Shown: positions 41,916 to 51,115, counted from the stretch's first letter. The stretch is 64,000 nt of DNA from Pseudomonas marginalis (GCF_900105325.1 NZ_FNSU01000003.1:3733501-3797500); one strand, 5' to 3'. A program made the numbers and translations. Notes: generated by a model not told the origin, from the letters alone.

Positions 41916-43838
41916 ATGAGTATTTTCAGCCACTTCCAACAACGCTTCGCGTCCACACAGCAGGAAGAACTCACGCTGCAAGAGTATCTCGAGCTGTGCA
42001 AGCAGGACCGCAGCACCTACGCATCTGCCGCCGAACGCCTGTTATTGGCGATCGGCGAGCCGGAGCTGGTGGAAACCGCCAATAATTCGCGCCTGTCGCG
42101 AATATTTTCCAACAAGGTGATCCGCCGCTATCCGGCCTTTGAAGACTTCCATGGGATGGAAGAATGCATCGACCAGATCGTCTCCTACTTCCGCCACGCC
42201 GCCCAAGGCCTGGAAGAGAAGAAACAGATCCTCTACCTGCTCGGCCCCGTTGGCGGTGGTAAATCGTCCCTCGCCGAAAAACTCAAGCAACTGATCGAGA
42301 AGGTGCCCTTCTACGCCATCAAGGGCTCGCCGGTCTTCGAATCGCCCCTGGGCCTGTTCAACGCCACGGAAGATGGCGCGATCCTCGAAGAAGACTTCGG
42401 TATCCCACGACGCTACCTCAACACCATCATGTCGCCCTGGGCCACCAAGCGCCTGGCCGAGTTCGGCGGCGACATCAGCCAGTTCCGCGTGGTGAAACTC
42501 TACCCGTCGATCCTCAATCAGATCGGCGTGGCCAAGACCGAACCGGGCGATGAGAACAACCAGGACATCTCGGCGCTGGTGGGCAAGGTCGATATCCGCA
42601 AGCTGGAGGAATTCCCGCAGAACGACGCCGACGCCTACAGCTACTCGGGCGCGTTGTGCCGGGCCAACCAGGGCCTGATGGAATTCGTGGAAATGTTCAA
42701 GGCGCCGATCAAGGTGCTGCACCCACTGCTCACCGCCACCCAGGAAGGCAACTACAACAGTACCGAAGGCCTGGGCGCGATTCCGTTCACCGGGATCCTG
42801 CTGGCCCACTCCAACGAATCGGAATGGCACACCTTCCGCAACAACAAGAACAATGAAGCCTTCATCGACCGGATCTACATCGTCAAGGTGCCGTACTGCC
42901 TGCGGGTCAGCGATGAAATCAAGATCTACGACAAGCTGCTGTTCAACAGCTCCCTGGCCAAGGCCCACTGCGCACCCGACACACTGAAGATGCTCGCCCA
43001 GTTCACCGTGCTGTCGCGTCTCAAGGAGCCGGAAAACTCGAATATCTATTCGAAGATGCGCGTGTACGACGGCGAGAACCTCAAGGACACCGATCCCAAG
43101 GCCAAGTCGATCCAGGAATATCGCGACACAGCGGGCGTGGATGAAGGCATGAACGGCCTGTCGACGCGCTTTGCGTTCAAGATCCTGTCCAAGGTCTTCA
43201 ATTTCGACCCCCATGAGATCGCCGCCAACCCGGTGCACCTGCTGTATGTGCTGGAGCAGCAGATCGAACAGGAACAATTCCAGGCCGAAACCCGCGAACG
43301 CTACCTGCGCTTCCTCAAGGAATACCTCGCGCCGCGCTACATCGAGTTTATCGGCAAGGAAATTCAGACCGCGTACCTGGAGTCCTACAGCGAGTACGGC
43401 CAGAACATCTTCGACCGCTACGTGCTGTATGCGGACTTCTGGATCCAGGACCAGGAATACCGCGACCCGGAAACCGGCGAAATCCTCAACCGCGTAGCCC
43501 TCAACGAAGAATTGGAGAAGATCGAGAAACCCGCCGGCATCAGCAATCCGAAGGATTTCCGCAACGAAATCGTCAACTTCGTACTGCGTGCCCGCGCTAA
43601 CAACAACGGCAAGAACCCTACCTGGCTCAGCTACGAGAAGCTGCGGGTGGTCATCGAGAAGAAAATGTTCTCCAACACCGAGGATCTGCTGCCGGTCATC
43701 AGCTTCAATGCCAAGGCCAGCAAGGAGGACCAGCAAAAACACAACGACTTCGTCACACGAATGGTCGAGCGCGGCTACACCGACAAACAGGTACGACTGC
43801 TCTCCGAGTGGTACCTGCGGGTACGCAAATCGCAGTAA
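41916..43838 (+). CDS. prkA: PrkA/YeaG family serine protein kinase
   Basis: 640-aa kinase with an AAA-like PrkA N-terminal domain and a C-terminal kinase-related domain. Walker A LLGPVGGGKSSLAEKL is near residue 112; GILLAHSNESEWHTF and the C-terminal YLAPRYIEFIGKEIQTAYLESYSEYGQN block are family hallmarks. The homologous module (yeaG, yeaH, ycgB) is induced by nitrogen or carbon starvation under RpoS in E. coli; substrates are poorly defined. The start at 41916 (MSIFSHF) follows GAGGTGA. It is the first gene of a three-gene module. Confidence 0.93.
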   Translation: MSIFSHFQQRFASTQQEELTLQEYLELCKQDRSTYASAAERLLLAIGEPELVETANNSRLSRIFSNKVIRRYPAFEDFHGMEECIDQIVSYFRHAAQGLEEKKQILYLLGPVGGGKSSLAEKLKQLIEKVPFYAIKGSPVFESPLGLFNATEDGAILEEDFGIPRRYLNTIMSPWATKRLAEFGGDISQFRVVKLYPSILNQIGVAKTEPGDENNQDISALVGKVDIRKLEEFPQNDADAYSYSGALCRANQGLMEFVEMFKAPIKVLHPLLTATQEGNYNSTEGLGAIPFTGILLAHSNESEWHTFRNNKNNEAFIDRIYIVKVPYCLRVSDEIKIYDKLLFNSSLAKAHCAPDTLKMLAQFTVLSRLKEPENSNIYSKMRVYDGENLKDTDPKAKSIQEYRDTAGVDEGMNGLSTRFAFKILSKVFNFDPHEIAANPVHLLYVLEQQIEQEQFQAETRERYLRFLKEYLAPRYIEFIGKEIQTAYLESYSEYGQNIFDRYVLYADFWIQDQEYRDPETGEILNRVALNEELEKIEKPAGISNPKDFRNEIVNFVLRARANNNGKNPTWLSYEKLRVVIEKKMFSNTEDLLPVISFNAKASKEDQQKHNDFVTRMVERGYTDKQVRLLSEWYLRVRKSQ

Positions 43839-43851
43839 GGCAGCGATGGGC

Positions 43852-43884
43852 GTCAACTGCCAGGTCATGGGCCTGGCAGTTGAC
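43852..43884. repeat. Long perfect hairpin between prkA and yeaH
   Basis: 13-bp arms GTCAACTGCCAGG / CCTGGCAGTTGAC around a 7-nt loop, beginning 13 bp after the prkA stop. There is no T run, so it more likely stabilises the prkA mRNA end or marks a processing site than terminates. Confidence 0.75.
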
Positions 43885-43895
43885 CGCTTGTCTCT

Positions 43896-43922
43896 AAGCT
43901 TCCAGCTCGCCGCTTGAAGCTT
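43896..43922. repeat. Short inverted repeat before yeaH
   Basis: AAGCTTC / GAAGCTT around CAGCTCGCCGCTT. This resembles degenerate pseudomonad repeats built on GCTTGCAGCTCGCCGCTTG units. A similar GCGGCAAG-rich tract is seen near 24600. Confidence 0.5.
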
Positions 43923-43951
43923 GTAACGTGAAGCTGCCCGGAGGGCTCCTC

Positions 43952-45223
43952 ATGAGCTATGTGATCGACCGACGCCTTAATGGCAAGAACAAGAGCACGG
44001 TAAACCGCCAGCGTTTCCTGCGGCGTTACCGTGACCACATCAAAAAGGCCGTTGAAGAGGCCGTCAGCCGCCGCTCCATTACAGACATGGAGCATGGCGA
44101 ACAAATCAGCATTCCCGGACGCGACATCGACGAACCGGTGCTGCACCACGGCCGGGGCGGCAAGCAGACCGTCGTACACCCCGGCAATAAAGAGTTCACC
44201 ACCGGCGAGCATATCCAGCGCCCGCAGGGCGGTGGCGGTGGCAAAGGCCCGGGCAAGGCCGGTAACTCCGGCGAAGGCATGGACGAGTTCGTGTTCCAGA
44301 TCACCCAGGAAGAATTCCTCGAGTTCATGTTCGAAGACCTGGAACTGCCCAACCTGGTGAAGCGTAACCTGACCGGCACCGATACCTTCAAGACCGTACG
44401 CGCCGGGATCAGCAACGAAGGCAACCCCTCTCGAATCAACATCATCCGCACGCTGCGCTCGGCCCATGCACGGCGTATCGCCCTGTCGGGCAGCAGCCGC
44501 GCCAAATTGAGGACGGCAAAGGAAGAGTTGGCGCGTTTAAAGCGCGAAGAGCCAGACAACTTCGGCGATATCCAGGAAATCGAGGCGGAAATAGAGAAAC
44601 TCAGCGCGCGTATCCACCGCGTGCCGTTCCTCGATACCTTTGACCTCAAGTACAACCTGCTGGTCAAGCAGCCCAACCCCAGCTCAAAAGCCGTGATGTT
44701 CTGCCTGATGGACGTGTCAGGCTCAATGACCCAGGCGACCAAGGACATCGCCAAGCGTTTCTTTATCCTGCTGTACCTGTTCCTGAAGCGGAACTACGAC
44801 AAGATCGACGTGGTGTTCATCCGCCATCACACCAGCGCACGGGAAGTGGATGAGGAGGAGTTCTTCTACTCGAGGGAAACCGGCGGCACCATCGTGTCCA
44901 GCGCCTTGAAGCTGATGCAGGAGATCATGGCCGAGCGCTACCCGGCCAACGAGTGGAATATCTACGCGGCCCAGGCCTCCGACGGCGACAACTGGAACGA
45001 CGATTCGCCGATCTGTCGCGACATCCTGATCAACCACATCATGCCGTTTGTGCAGTACTACACTTACGTCGAAATCACCCCCCGTGAGCACCAGGCCCTG
45101 TGGTTTGAATACGAGCGCATCGGCGAAGCCTTTGCCGACACGTTCGCCCAGCAGCAACTGGTCTCGGCCGGCGATATCTATCCGGTCTTCCGTGAACTCT
45201 TCCAGCGCAGGTTAGTGACATGA
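43952..45223 (+). CDS. yeaH: YeaH/YhbH family protein (DUF444, VWA-like)
   Basis: 423-aa protein with an N-terminal DUF444 region (MSYVIDRRLNGKNKSTVNRQ) and a C-terminal von Willebrand A-like fold. The metal-dependent adhesion-type motif is visible in CLMDVSGSMTQATKD (D-x-S-G-S). A Gly-rich linker lies near residue 90. Partner of the PrkA kinase in stress modules; biochemical role unknown. The start at 43952 follows a strong GGAGG; a GTG eight codons upstream lies before that site. It overlaps the SpoVR gene by 4 bp. Confidence 0.9.
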   Translation: MSYVIDRRLNGKNKSTVNRQRFLRRYRDHIKKAVEEAVSRRSITDMEHGEQISIPGRDIDEPVLHHGRGGKQTVVHPGNKEFTTGEHIQRPQGGGGGKGPGKAGNSGEGMDEFVFQITQEEFLEFMFEDLELPNLVKRNLTGTDTFKTVRAGISNEGNPSRINIIRTLRSAHARRIALSGSSRAKLRTAKEELARLKREEPDNFGDIQEIEAEIEKLSARIHRVPFLDTFDLKYNLLVKQPNPSSKAVMFCLMDVSGSMTQATKDIAKRFFILLYLFLKRNYDKIDVVFIRHHTSAREVDEEEFFYSRETGGTIVSSALKLMQEIMAERYPANEWNIYAAQASDGDNWNDDSPICRDILINHIMPFVQYYTYVEITPREHQALWFEYERIGEAFADTFAQQQLVSAGDIYPVFRELFQRRLVT

Positions 45224-46785
45224 CCGCCAAAAAAGAGACTAAGCGCCAACCCATTTCCACCGGCTCCGAGTGGACCTTTGAACTGATCCAGGCCTATGAC
45301 CGGGAAATCAGCCGCATCGCGGCGGGTTATGCCCTGGACACCTACCCCAACCAGATCGAAGTGATCACGGCCGAACAGATGATGGATGCCTATGCTTCCG
45401 TCGGCATGCCCCTGGGTTACCACCACTGGTCGTACGGCAAACACTTCCTCAGTACCGAAAAGTCGTACACCCGGGGGCAGATGGGGCTGGCCTACGAGAT
45501 CGTGATCAACTCCGACCCGTGCATCGCCTACCTGATGGAAGAAAACACCATCTGCATGCAGGCGCTGGTGGTGGCCCATGCCTGCTATGGGCACAACAGC
45601 TTCTTCAAGGGCAACTATCTGTTCCGCACCTGGACCGACGCCAGCTCGATCATCGATTACCTGGTGTTTGCCAAGCAGTACATCATGCAGTGCGAGGAGC
45701 GCCACGGTATCGACGCCGTGGAGGACTTGCTCGACTCCTGCCATGCCCTGATGAACTATGGCGTCGACCGCTACAAGCGCCCGTACCCTATTTCTGCCGA
45801 GGAAGAGCGCCTGCGCCAGAAGGAGCGCGAAGAGCACCTGCAGAAGCAGATCAACGACCTGTGGCGCACCATTCCCAAACGCGCCGGCAAGAACAGCGAC
45901 AAGGACAACGCGCGATTCCCCTCCGAACCACAGGAAAACATCCTGTACTTCCTGGAAAAGCACGCACCGCTGCTGGAGCCGTGGCAACGGGAAATCGTGC
46001 GTATCGTACGCAAGATCGCCCAGTACTTTTACCCACAGCGCCAGACCCAGGTGATGAACGAAGGTTGGGCGACGTTCTGGCACTACACGCTGATGAACGA
46101 CCTGTACGACGAAGGCCTGGTCACCGACGGCTTCATGATGGAGTTCCTGACGTCCCACACCAGCGTGGTGTTCCAACCCGGCTTCGACAGCCCGTATTAC
46201 AGCGGGATCAACCCTTACGCGCTGGGTTTTGCCATGTACCGCGATATTCGGCGCATGTGCGAACACCCCACCGATGAGGACCGCCGCTGGTTCCCGGAAA
46301 TCGCCGGCAGTGACTGGCTGTCGACGATCAAGTTCGCCATGAGCAGCTTCAAGGATGAGAGCTTTATCCTGCAGTACCTCTCACCCCAGGTGATCCGCGA
46401 CCTCAAACTGTTCAGCATCCTGGATGATGACCTCAAGGATGACCTGGTGGTGCCGGCCATCCACGATGAACCCGGCTACCGCACCATCCGTGAAACCCTG
46501 GCGGCGCAATACAACCTGGGCAACCGTGAGCCCAACGTGCAGATCTACAGCATCGATGTGCGCGGCGACCGCTCGCTGACCCTGCGCCACCAGCAGCACG
46601 ACCGCAAACCCCTGGGCGAATCCACCGAAGAAGTGCTCAAGCACCTGCATCGGCTCTGGGGCTTCGACATCCACCTGGAAACCCTGCAGGGCGACCAAGT
46701 GATGAAGACCCACCATGTACCACCGCGCAACGATCACAACGACAACGACTACGGCCGCCTGGACCTGGCCGTCGTTCATCTCTGA
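45220..46785 (+). CDS. SpoVR/YcgB family protein
   Basis: 521-aa member of the SpoVR family, third gene of the prkA-yeaH-spoVR module. Recognisable blocks are YALDTYPNQIEVITAEQMMD, MPLGYHHWSYGK, AHACYGHNSFFKGN, MNEGWATFWHY and PYALGF, with many conserved His/Glu residues that might bind metal. In Bacillus SpoVR affects spore cortex; here the role is unknown. The module is usually controlled by the stationary-phase sigma factor. It is coupled to yeaH by a 4-bp overlap and ends at a strong terminator. Confidence 0.92.
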   Translation: MTAKKETKRQPISTGSEWTFELIQAYDREISRIAAGYALDTYPNQIEVITAEQMMDAYASVGMPLGYHHWSYGKHFLSTEKSYTRGQMGLAYEIVINSDPCIAYLMEENTICMQALVVAHACYGHNSFFKGNYLFRTWTDASSIIDYLVFAKQYIMQCEERHGIDAVEDLLDSCHALMNYGVDRYKRPYPISAEEERLRQKEREEHLQKQINDLWRTIPKRAGKNSDKDNARFPSEPQENILYFLEKHAPLLEPWQREIVRIVRKIAQYFYPQRQTQVMNEGWATFWHYTLMNDLYDEGLVTDGFMMEFLTSHTSVVFQPGFDSPYYSGINPYALGFAMYRDIRRMCEHPTDEDRRWFPEIAGSDWLSTIKFAMSSFKDESFILQYLSPQVIRDLKLFSILDDDLKDDLVVPAIHDEPGYRTIRETLAAQYNLGNREPNVQIYSIDVRGDRSLTLRHQQHDRKPLGESTEEVLKHLHRLWGFDIHLETLQGDQVMKTHHVPPRNDHNDNDYGRLDLAVVHL

Positions 46786-46791
46786 AACAGC

Positions 46792-46847
46792 AAAGCCTCC
46801 ATTGGCCAGGCACAGGCGGTATCCTGTGCCGCTAATGGAGGCTTTTT
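46792..46847 (+). terminator. Terminator after the SpoVR gene, containing the cca ribosome binding site
   Basis: Outer stem AAAGCCTCCATT (46792-46803) with AATGGAGGCTTT (46834-46845), inner stem GGCACAGG (46809-46816) with CCTGTGCC (46823-46830), then TTTTT. The 3' arm holds GGAGG at 46837-46841, 7 bp before the cca ATG, so the same bases act as terminator stem and Shine-Dalgarno sequence. Confidence 0.88.
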
Positions 46848-46848
46848 C

Positions 46849-48081
46849 ATGAAAATCTACAAAGTCGGCGGCGCCGTGCGTGACCGCCTGCTGGGCATCA
46901 AGGTCACCGATGTCGACCGCGTGGTCGTCGGCGCGAGCACCGAAGAGATGCTCGCCAAGGGCTTCAAGCCAGTGGGTTCGGACTTCCCGGTGTTCCTGGA
47001 CCCGAAAAACGGCGATGAGTACGCCCTGGCCCGCACCGAGCGCAAGAGTGGTCGGGGTTACGGTGGTTTTGTGTTTCACGCCAGCCCCGAGGTGACGCTG
47101 GAAGAAGACCTGATCCGTCGCGACCTGACCATCAACGCCATGGCCGAAGACGACGACGGTAACTTGACTGATCCGTATCACGGCCAGCGCGACCTTGAGT
47201 CCCGCATACTTCGTCACGTTTCCCCCGCATTCGCCGAAGATCCACTCAGAGTTCTGCGTGTCGCCCGTTTTGCCGCGCGCTACGCACACCTGGGTTTTAC
47301 GGTAGCACCGGAGACACTGGAGCTGATGCGTCAACTCAGCGAGTCCGGTGAATTGGAAGCCCTGACCCCGGAGCGCAGCTGGAAAGAAATCTCCAGGGCG
47401 TTGATGGAAGATCAGCCCCAGGTGTTTATCCAGATACTTCGGGACTGTAATGCGCTGAAAACCTTGATGCCGGAAGTCGATGCATTGTTCGGCGTGCCAC
47501 AGCCCGAAGCCCATCACCCCGAGATAGATACTGGCGTGCACACCTTGGGCGTGCTGGAACAAGCTGCGTTGCACAAACAGCCCCTGACCGTACGCTGGGC
47601 CTGCCTGCTGCATGACCTGGGCAAGGGCCTGACGCCTGTGGATAAGTTACCGCAGCACATCGCTCATGAGCATCGAGGCTTGAAGCTGATCAAGGCCGTC
47701 AATGAGCGCTTCAAAGTGCCAAGGGATTGCCAGGAATTGGCGCTGTTGGTGGGCCAGTATCACACCCACGGTCATCGCGCGCTGGAGCTGAAAGCCTCGA
47801 CGTTGCTGGAGTTGCTGCAAAGTTTTGACGTATACCGCAGGCCACAGCGCTTTGAGGAGTTTGTGGTCGCCTGCGAAATGGATGCCCGGGGCCGCAAGGG
47901 GCTGGAGCGAAGAAGTTATCCACAGGCGGATTACTTACGCGGCGCGGCGAAAGCAGCGCGCGAGGTTGCTGTTTCGCCACTGCTTGAGCGGGGATTCAAG
48001 GGGCCGGAGTTGGGCGAGGCGCTCAAGCGTGAACGACTCAGGGCACTCAAAGCCTACAAGGAACTACACAAACCCTTGTAG
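46849..48081 (+). CDS. cca: Multifunctional CCA tRNA nucleotidyltransferase
   Basis: Adds or repairs the 3' CCA end of tRNAs. 410 aa, the long gammaproteobacterial type with an extra HD phosphohydrolase domain. N-terminal KVGGAVRDRLLG and the catalytic DVDRVVVGA (D-x-D) are present, then RRDLTINAMA and ARFAARYA; the HD motif is in RWACLLHDLGKG (about residue 255). The ribosome binding site lies inside the terminator of the upstream module. Its last 18 bp overlap the convergent folK-like gene. Confidence 0.95.
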   Translation: MKIYKVGGAVRDRLLGIKVTDVDRVVVGASTEEMLAKGFKPVGSDFPVFLDPKNGDEYALARTERKSGRGYGGFVFHASPEVTLEEDLIRRDLTINAMAEDDDGNLTDPYHGQRDLESRILRHVSPAFAEDPLRVLRVARFAARYAHLGFTVAPETLELMRQLSESGELEALTPERSWKEISRALMEDQPQVFIQILRDCNALKTLMPEVDALFGVPQPEAHHPEIDTGVHTLGVLEQAALHKQPLTVRWACLLHDLGKGLTPVDKLPQHIAHEHRGLKLIKAVNERFKVPRDCQELALLVGQYHTHGHRALELKASTLLELLQSFDVYRRPQRFEEFVVACEMDARGRKGLERRSYPQADYLRGAAKAAREVAVSPLLERGFKGPELGEALKRERLRALKAYKELHKPL

Positions 48082-48594
48082 GAGCGAGTCCGGGGTGAGT
48101 TGCTGGCCCTGCCATTCAAACCCGACAGGCGCCAGCACCTGATCAATCTGAGCATCACGCCACAACGCAGCCATCGTCTTGCCCGCTTCAGGGTGCACCC
48201 GGTCCGGCGCCATCATCGACAGCGGCCACAGCACAAAGGCATTTTTCAGGATCTCCGCCCGCGGCAGGATCAAACCATCGAAGTCACCCACCAACTCGCC
48301 GTACAGCAGCACGTCGATATCCAGCGGCAGGCCTTTGCGATCCGGCGCATAGCGGCCATTGTCAGCCTCGATGGATTTCAACCGACGATCCAACTCCATC
48401 AATGACAGGTCGGTATAGGCCGACACCACCAGATTGAAGAATGGCCCGCTTTTGATGCCCACCGGCTGGCTCTCGAACACCGCCGAGCAGCGCATATCCG
48501 TAAGGAAACTCGCCAACGCGTCGAGACCGGCGCGCAGGTGGGGCTCGCGCTCGATATTACTACCGAGGCCAAGGTAAACCTGAGTCAGCGACAT
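48064..48594 (-). CDS. folK: HPPK-like 6-hydroxymethyl-dihydropterin pyrophosphokinase
   Basis: 176-aa protein of the FolK family, which transfers pyrophosphate to hydroxymethyl-dihydropterin in folate synthesis. The family signature GLGSNIEREPHL starts the protein. FESQPVG, FFNLVVSAYT and the catalytic DIDVLLYG (D-x-D) are present; the usual LxLPHPR stretch is modified (LILPRAEI). From memory pseudomonads carry another, more canonical folK elsewhere, so this may be a second, specialised copy. It overlaps folB by 10 bp and cca by 18 bp. Confidence 0.82.
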   Translation of the reverse strand: MSLTQVYLGLGSNIEREPHLRAGLDALASFLTDMRCSAVFESQPVGIKSGPFFNLVVSAYTDLSLMELDRRLKSIEADNGRYAPDRKGLPLDIDVLLYGELVGDFDGLILPRAEILKNAFVLWPLSMMAPDRVHPEAGKTMAALWRDAQIDQVLAPVGFEWQGQQLTPDSLLQGFV

Positions 48595-48938
48595 CCGCGC
48601 TCAATCTCCACGCCTACACCCTTGGCAGCCGGCACTGCGCCGGGCTTGGTCAGCTTGAGGTGCAGCCAGGGAATCTGGAACTCGCTCATCAGCACTTCGG
48701 CCAGGCGTTCGGCAAAGGTCTCGACCAGCTGGTACTGGGACTGCTCGGCAAAGGCCTGGATCCGCGCGGACACACTGGCGTAATCCAGTGCCAGGGCCAG
48801 GTCGTCGCCAGCCGCAGCCGGGCGGTTATCCCAAGCGAAGCTCAGGTCCAGGCGCAGGCATTGGCGGATCCCGCGCTCCCAGTCGTAGGCCCCGATCACG
48901 GTGTCGACTTCCAGGCCTTCGATAAACACTCTGTCCAA
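48585..48938 (-). CDS. folB: Dihydroneopterin aldolase FolB
   Basis: 117-aa aldolase/epimerase of folate synthesis, giving 6-hydroxymethyl-dihydropterin, the substrate of FolK. The start DRVFIEGLEVDTVIGAYDWER is typical, LDYASV and VETFAERLAE follow, and the C-terminal KLTKPGAVPAAKGVGVEIER carries the conserved Lys. It is translationally coupled to the folK-like gene. Divergent from plsY across a 72-bp gap. Confidence 0.94.
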   Translation of the reverse strand: MDRVFIEGLEVDTVIGAYDWERGIRQCLRLDLSFAWDNRPAAAGDDLALALDYASVSARIQAFAEQSQYQLVETFAERLAEVLMSEFQIPWLHLKLTKPGAVPAAKGVGVEIERGCR

Positions 48939-49010
48939 GCTCTTCTCCGCAGCACGACAAGGGCGCGATGCCCCGTTAGAATCAGGGCATCCTCGCCCGG
49001 AATAGTTAGC

Positions 49011-49580
49011 ATGTTTTGGTCACTGGCGATTCTCGCCTACCTGCTCGGCTCGCTGTCCTTCGCCATTTTGCTCAGCCGCCTGACGGGAAATCCCGACCCG
49101 CGAATGAGTGGTTCAGGCAATGCCGGCGCCACCAATATGTTGCGCCTGGCCGGCAAGAAGCTCGCCGTACTGACGCTGCTGGGCGACGTATGCAAGGGCC
49201 TGTTGCCCGTACTGATCGCCAGCCTCGCCGGCCTGACCCTACAGCAGCAGGCCTGGGTGGGCGTGTGCGCCGTCCTCGGCCATCTGTTTCCCCTGTACTT
49301 CCGTTTTCGCGGTGGTAAAGGTGTCGCCACGGCAGCCGGCATGCTGCTGGGGATCTACCCGCCGGCGGCGTTGCTGGCCGTGCTCGCCTGGCTGCTGACG
49401 TTCTACCTGACCCGCACCAGCTCGCTGGCAGCTCTGATCGCCACACCGCTCACCCTGCCGTTGCTGGCCTGGCAGGAACCGGCGGCGCTGCTGCCGATGA
49501 GCGTGCTGACACTGCTGATCGTCTGGCGACACCGGGGCAATCTACGCGACCTGTTTGCCGGGCGCGAACGGCATTTTTAA
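49011..49580 (+). CDS. plsY: Glycerol-3-phosphate acyltransferase PlsY
   Basis: Inner-membrane enzyme of 189 aa that acylates glycerol-3-phosphate from acyl-phosphate in phospholipid synthesis. Five or so hydrophobic helices. The three cytoplasmic motifs are seen: GSGNAGATNMLR, GHLFPLYFRFRGGKGVATAAG and the C-terminal WRHRGNLRDLFAGRE. The ATG at 49011 (MFWSLAILAYL) is the family start. A TAGAAT at 48977-48982 may be part of its promoter. Confidence 0.95.
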   Translation: MFWSLAILAYLLGSLSFAILLSRLTGNPDPRMSGSGNAGATNMLRLAGKKLAVLTLLGDVCKGLLPVLIASLAGLTLQQQAWVGVCAVLGHLFPLYFRFRGGKGVATAAGMLLGIYPPAALLAVLAWLLTFYLTRTSSLAALIATPLTLPLLAWQEPAALLPMSVLTLLIVWRHRGNLRDLFAGRERHF

Positions 49581-49613
49581 ATACCGCCAATGAGCCCGAC
49601 TCACGTTGCACTC

Positions 49614-50639
49614 TTACAAGGGCGGCAGCTGCTCCATCGGCCAGCGCGCCTGCACGCTGATCGCCAGGCTTTCGTGCTGCCCCGCCTGCAGGCGCTGACA
49701 ACCGGCATAGGCGATCATCGCGCCGTTGTCGGTGCAGAACTCAGGGCGGGCGTAGAACACATCACCCTTCATATCACCAAGCATCTTTTCCAATGAACTG
49801 CGCAACGCCTTGTTGGCGCTGACGCCACCGGCGATCACCAGGCGCTTCATGCCGGTCTGTTTCAGGGCACGCTTGCACTTGATGGTCAAAGTCTCCACCA
49901 CGGCCTGCTGGAACGCCAGCGCGATGTCGCAACGGGCTTGCTCACTGTCGTCCCCGGCGCTGACACTGTGCTGCCAGGTATTCAACGCGGAGGTTTTCAA
50001 GCCGCTGAAGCTGAACATCAGACCAGGGCGATCGCACATCGGGCGCGGGAAGGTGTAGCGACCGACAACGCCTTTTTCGGCCAGGCGGGCGATTTCCGGC
50101 CCACCCGGGTAATTGAGGCCCATCATCTTCGCGGTCTTGTCGAAAGCTTCGCCGGCGGCGTCGTCCAAGGACTCGCCCAACAGCGTGTATTGACCGATTC
50201 CGTCGACCTGGACCAGCTGCGTATGCCCGCCCGAAACCAACAAAGCGACGAACGGGAACTGCGGCGGGTTTTCTTCCAGCATCGGCGCCAGTAAATGGCC
50301 TTCCATATGGTGCACGCCGAGGGCCGGAATGCCCCAGGCAAAAGCCAGCGCCTGGGCACAAGAGGCGCCAACCAGAAGGGCTCCGACCAATCCAGGGCCC
50401 GCCGTATAGGCAATCGCATCGATCTCGGTCGGCACGCAACCGGCCTCGTCCAACACCTGGCGAATCAACGGCAGCATACGTTTGACGTGATCACGACTGG
50501 CCAGCTCCGGCACAACGCCGCCATAGGCCCGATGCAAGTCGATCTGACTGAACAGTGCATCGGCCAAGAGCCCGCGTTCACTGTCGTAAAGTGCGACACC
50601 GGTTTCGTCGCAGGAGGTTTCAAGTCCCAGTACTAGCAT
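49614..50639 (-). CDS. tsaD: tRNA threonylcarbamoyladenosine synthase subunit TsaD
   Basis: Transfers the threonylcarbamoyl group to A37 of ANN-decoding tRNAs, with TsaB, TsaE and TsaC. 341 aa, ASKHA fold. Start VLGLETSCDETGVALYD; metal-binding histidines in GVHHMEGHLLAPM; GGHTQLVQV; NYPGGPEIA; and the C-terminal GGVSANKALR and FCTDNGAMIAYAG. Convergent with plsY and divergent from rpsU, the usual arrangement. Confidence 0.97.
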   Translation of the reverse strand: MLVLGLETSCDETGVALYDSERGLLADALFSQIDLHRAYGGVVPELASRDHVKRMLPLIRQVLDEAGCVPTEIDAIAYTAGPGLVGALLVGASCAQALAFAWGIPALGVHHMEGHLLAPMLEENPPQFPFVALLVSGGHTQLVQVDGIGQYTLLGESLDDAAGEAFDKTAKMMGLNYPGGPEIARLAEKGVVGRYTFPRPMCDRPGLMFSFSGLKTSALNTWQHSVSAGDDSEQARCDIALAFQQAVVETLTIKCKRALKQTGMKRLVIAGGVSANKALRSSLEKMLGDMKGDVFYARPEFCTDNGAMIAYAGCQRLQAGQHESLAISVQARWPMEQLPPL

Positions 50640-50842
50640 GGGTTTGCGCCTTGTAGAGGCTGAATTCGAAGGCGCGCATAATAGTCGCCACTCCCCCTCC
50701 CGACTAGCGGTTTTCGATCAGAGGCTTTGCATTCCTGCCAATGAGGGGTTAACATCCGCAACCCTTAAAAACCGACGACCTCAGCCGCGAATTTTTTGCG
50801 ACGAGAACGTTGATTCCCGGTAATGAAAGAAGGTAGCTCTGG

Positions 50843-51058
50843 ATGCCAGCCGTCAAAGTAAAAGAGAACGAACCCTTCGACGTAGCTCTGCGTCGTTTCA
50901 AGCGCTCCTGCGAAAAAGCCGGTGTTCTGGCTGAAGTTCGTAGCCGCGAATTTTATGAGAAGCCAACTTCTGAGCGTAAGCGTAAAGCAGCAGCCGCTGT
51001 TAAGCGTCACGCCAAGAAAGTTCAGCGCGAACAGCGCCGCGCCGTTCGTCTGTACTAA
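50843..51058 (+). CDS. rpsU: 30S ribosomal protein S21
   Basis: 71-aa basic ribosomal protein, complete, with the standard [20 protein letters not shown] start and RREFYEKP-like middle. First gene of the macromolecular synthesis cluster with dnaG and rpoD. The promoter must lie in the 203-bp gap after tsaD; a TTGCAT with a TTAACA 16 bp on (about 50727-50754) is a possible candidate only. Confidence 0.97.
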
Positions 51059-51084
51059 TACACAGACGTTCGTAGCAAGCTTCT

Positions 51085-51115
51085 GCCAAGCCCGGCCCTC
51101 AGCCGGGCTGTTGGC
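51085..51115 (+). terminator. Attenuator-like hairpin after rpsU
   Basis: GCCAA-g-CCCGGC / GCCGGG-ctg-TTGGC around a CCTCA loop, 26 bp after the rpsU stop, followed by ATTTG. A partial terminator here would give the known excess of S21 over primase. Confidence 0.6.
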
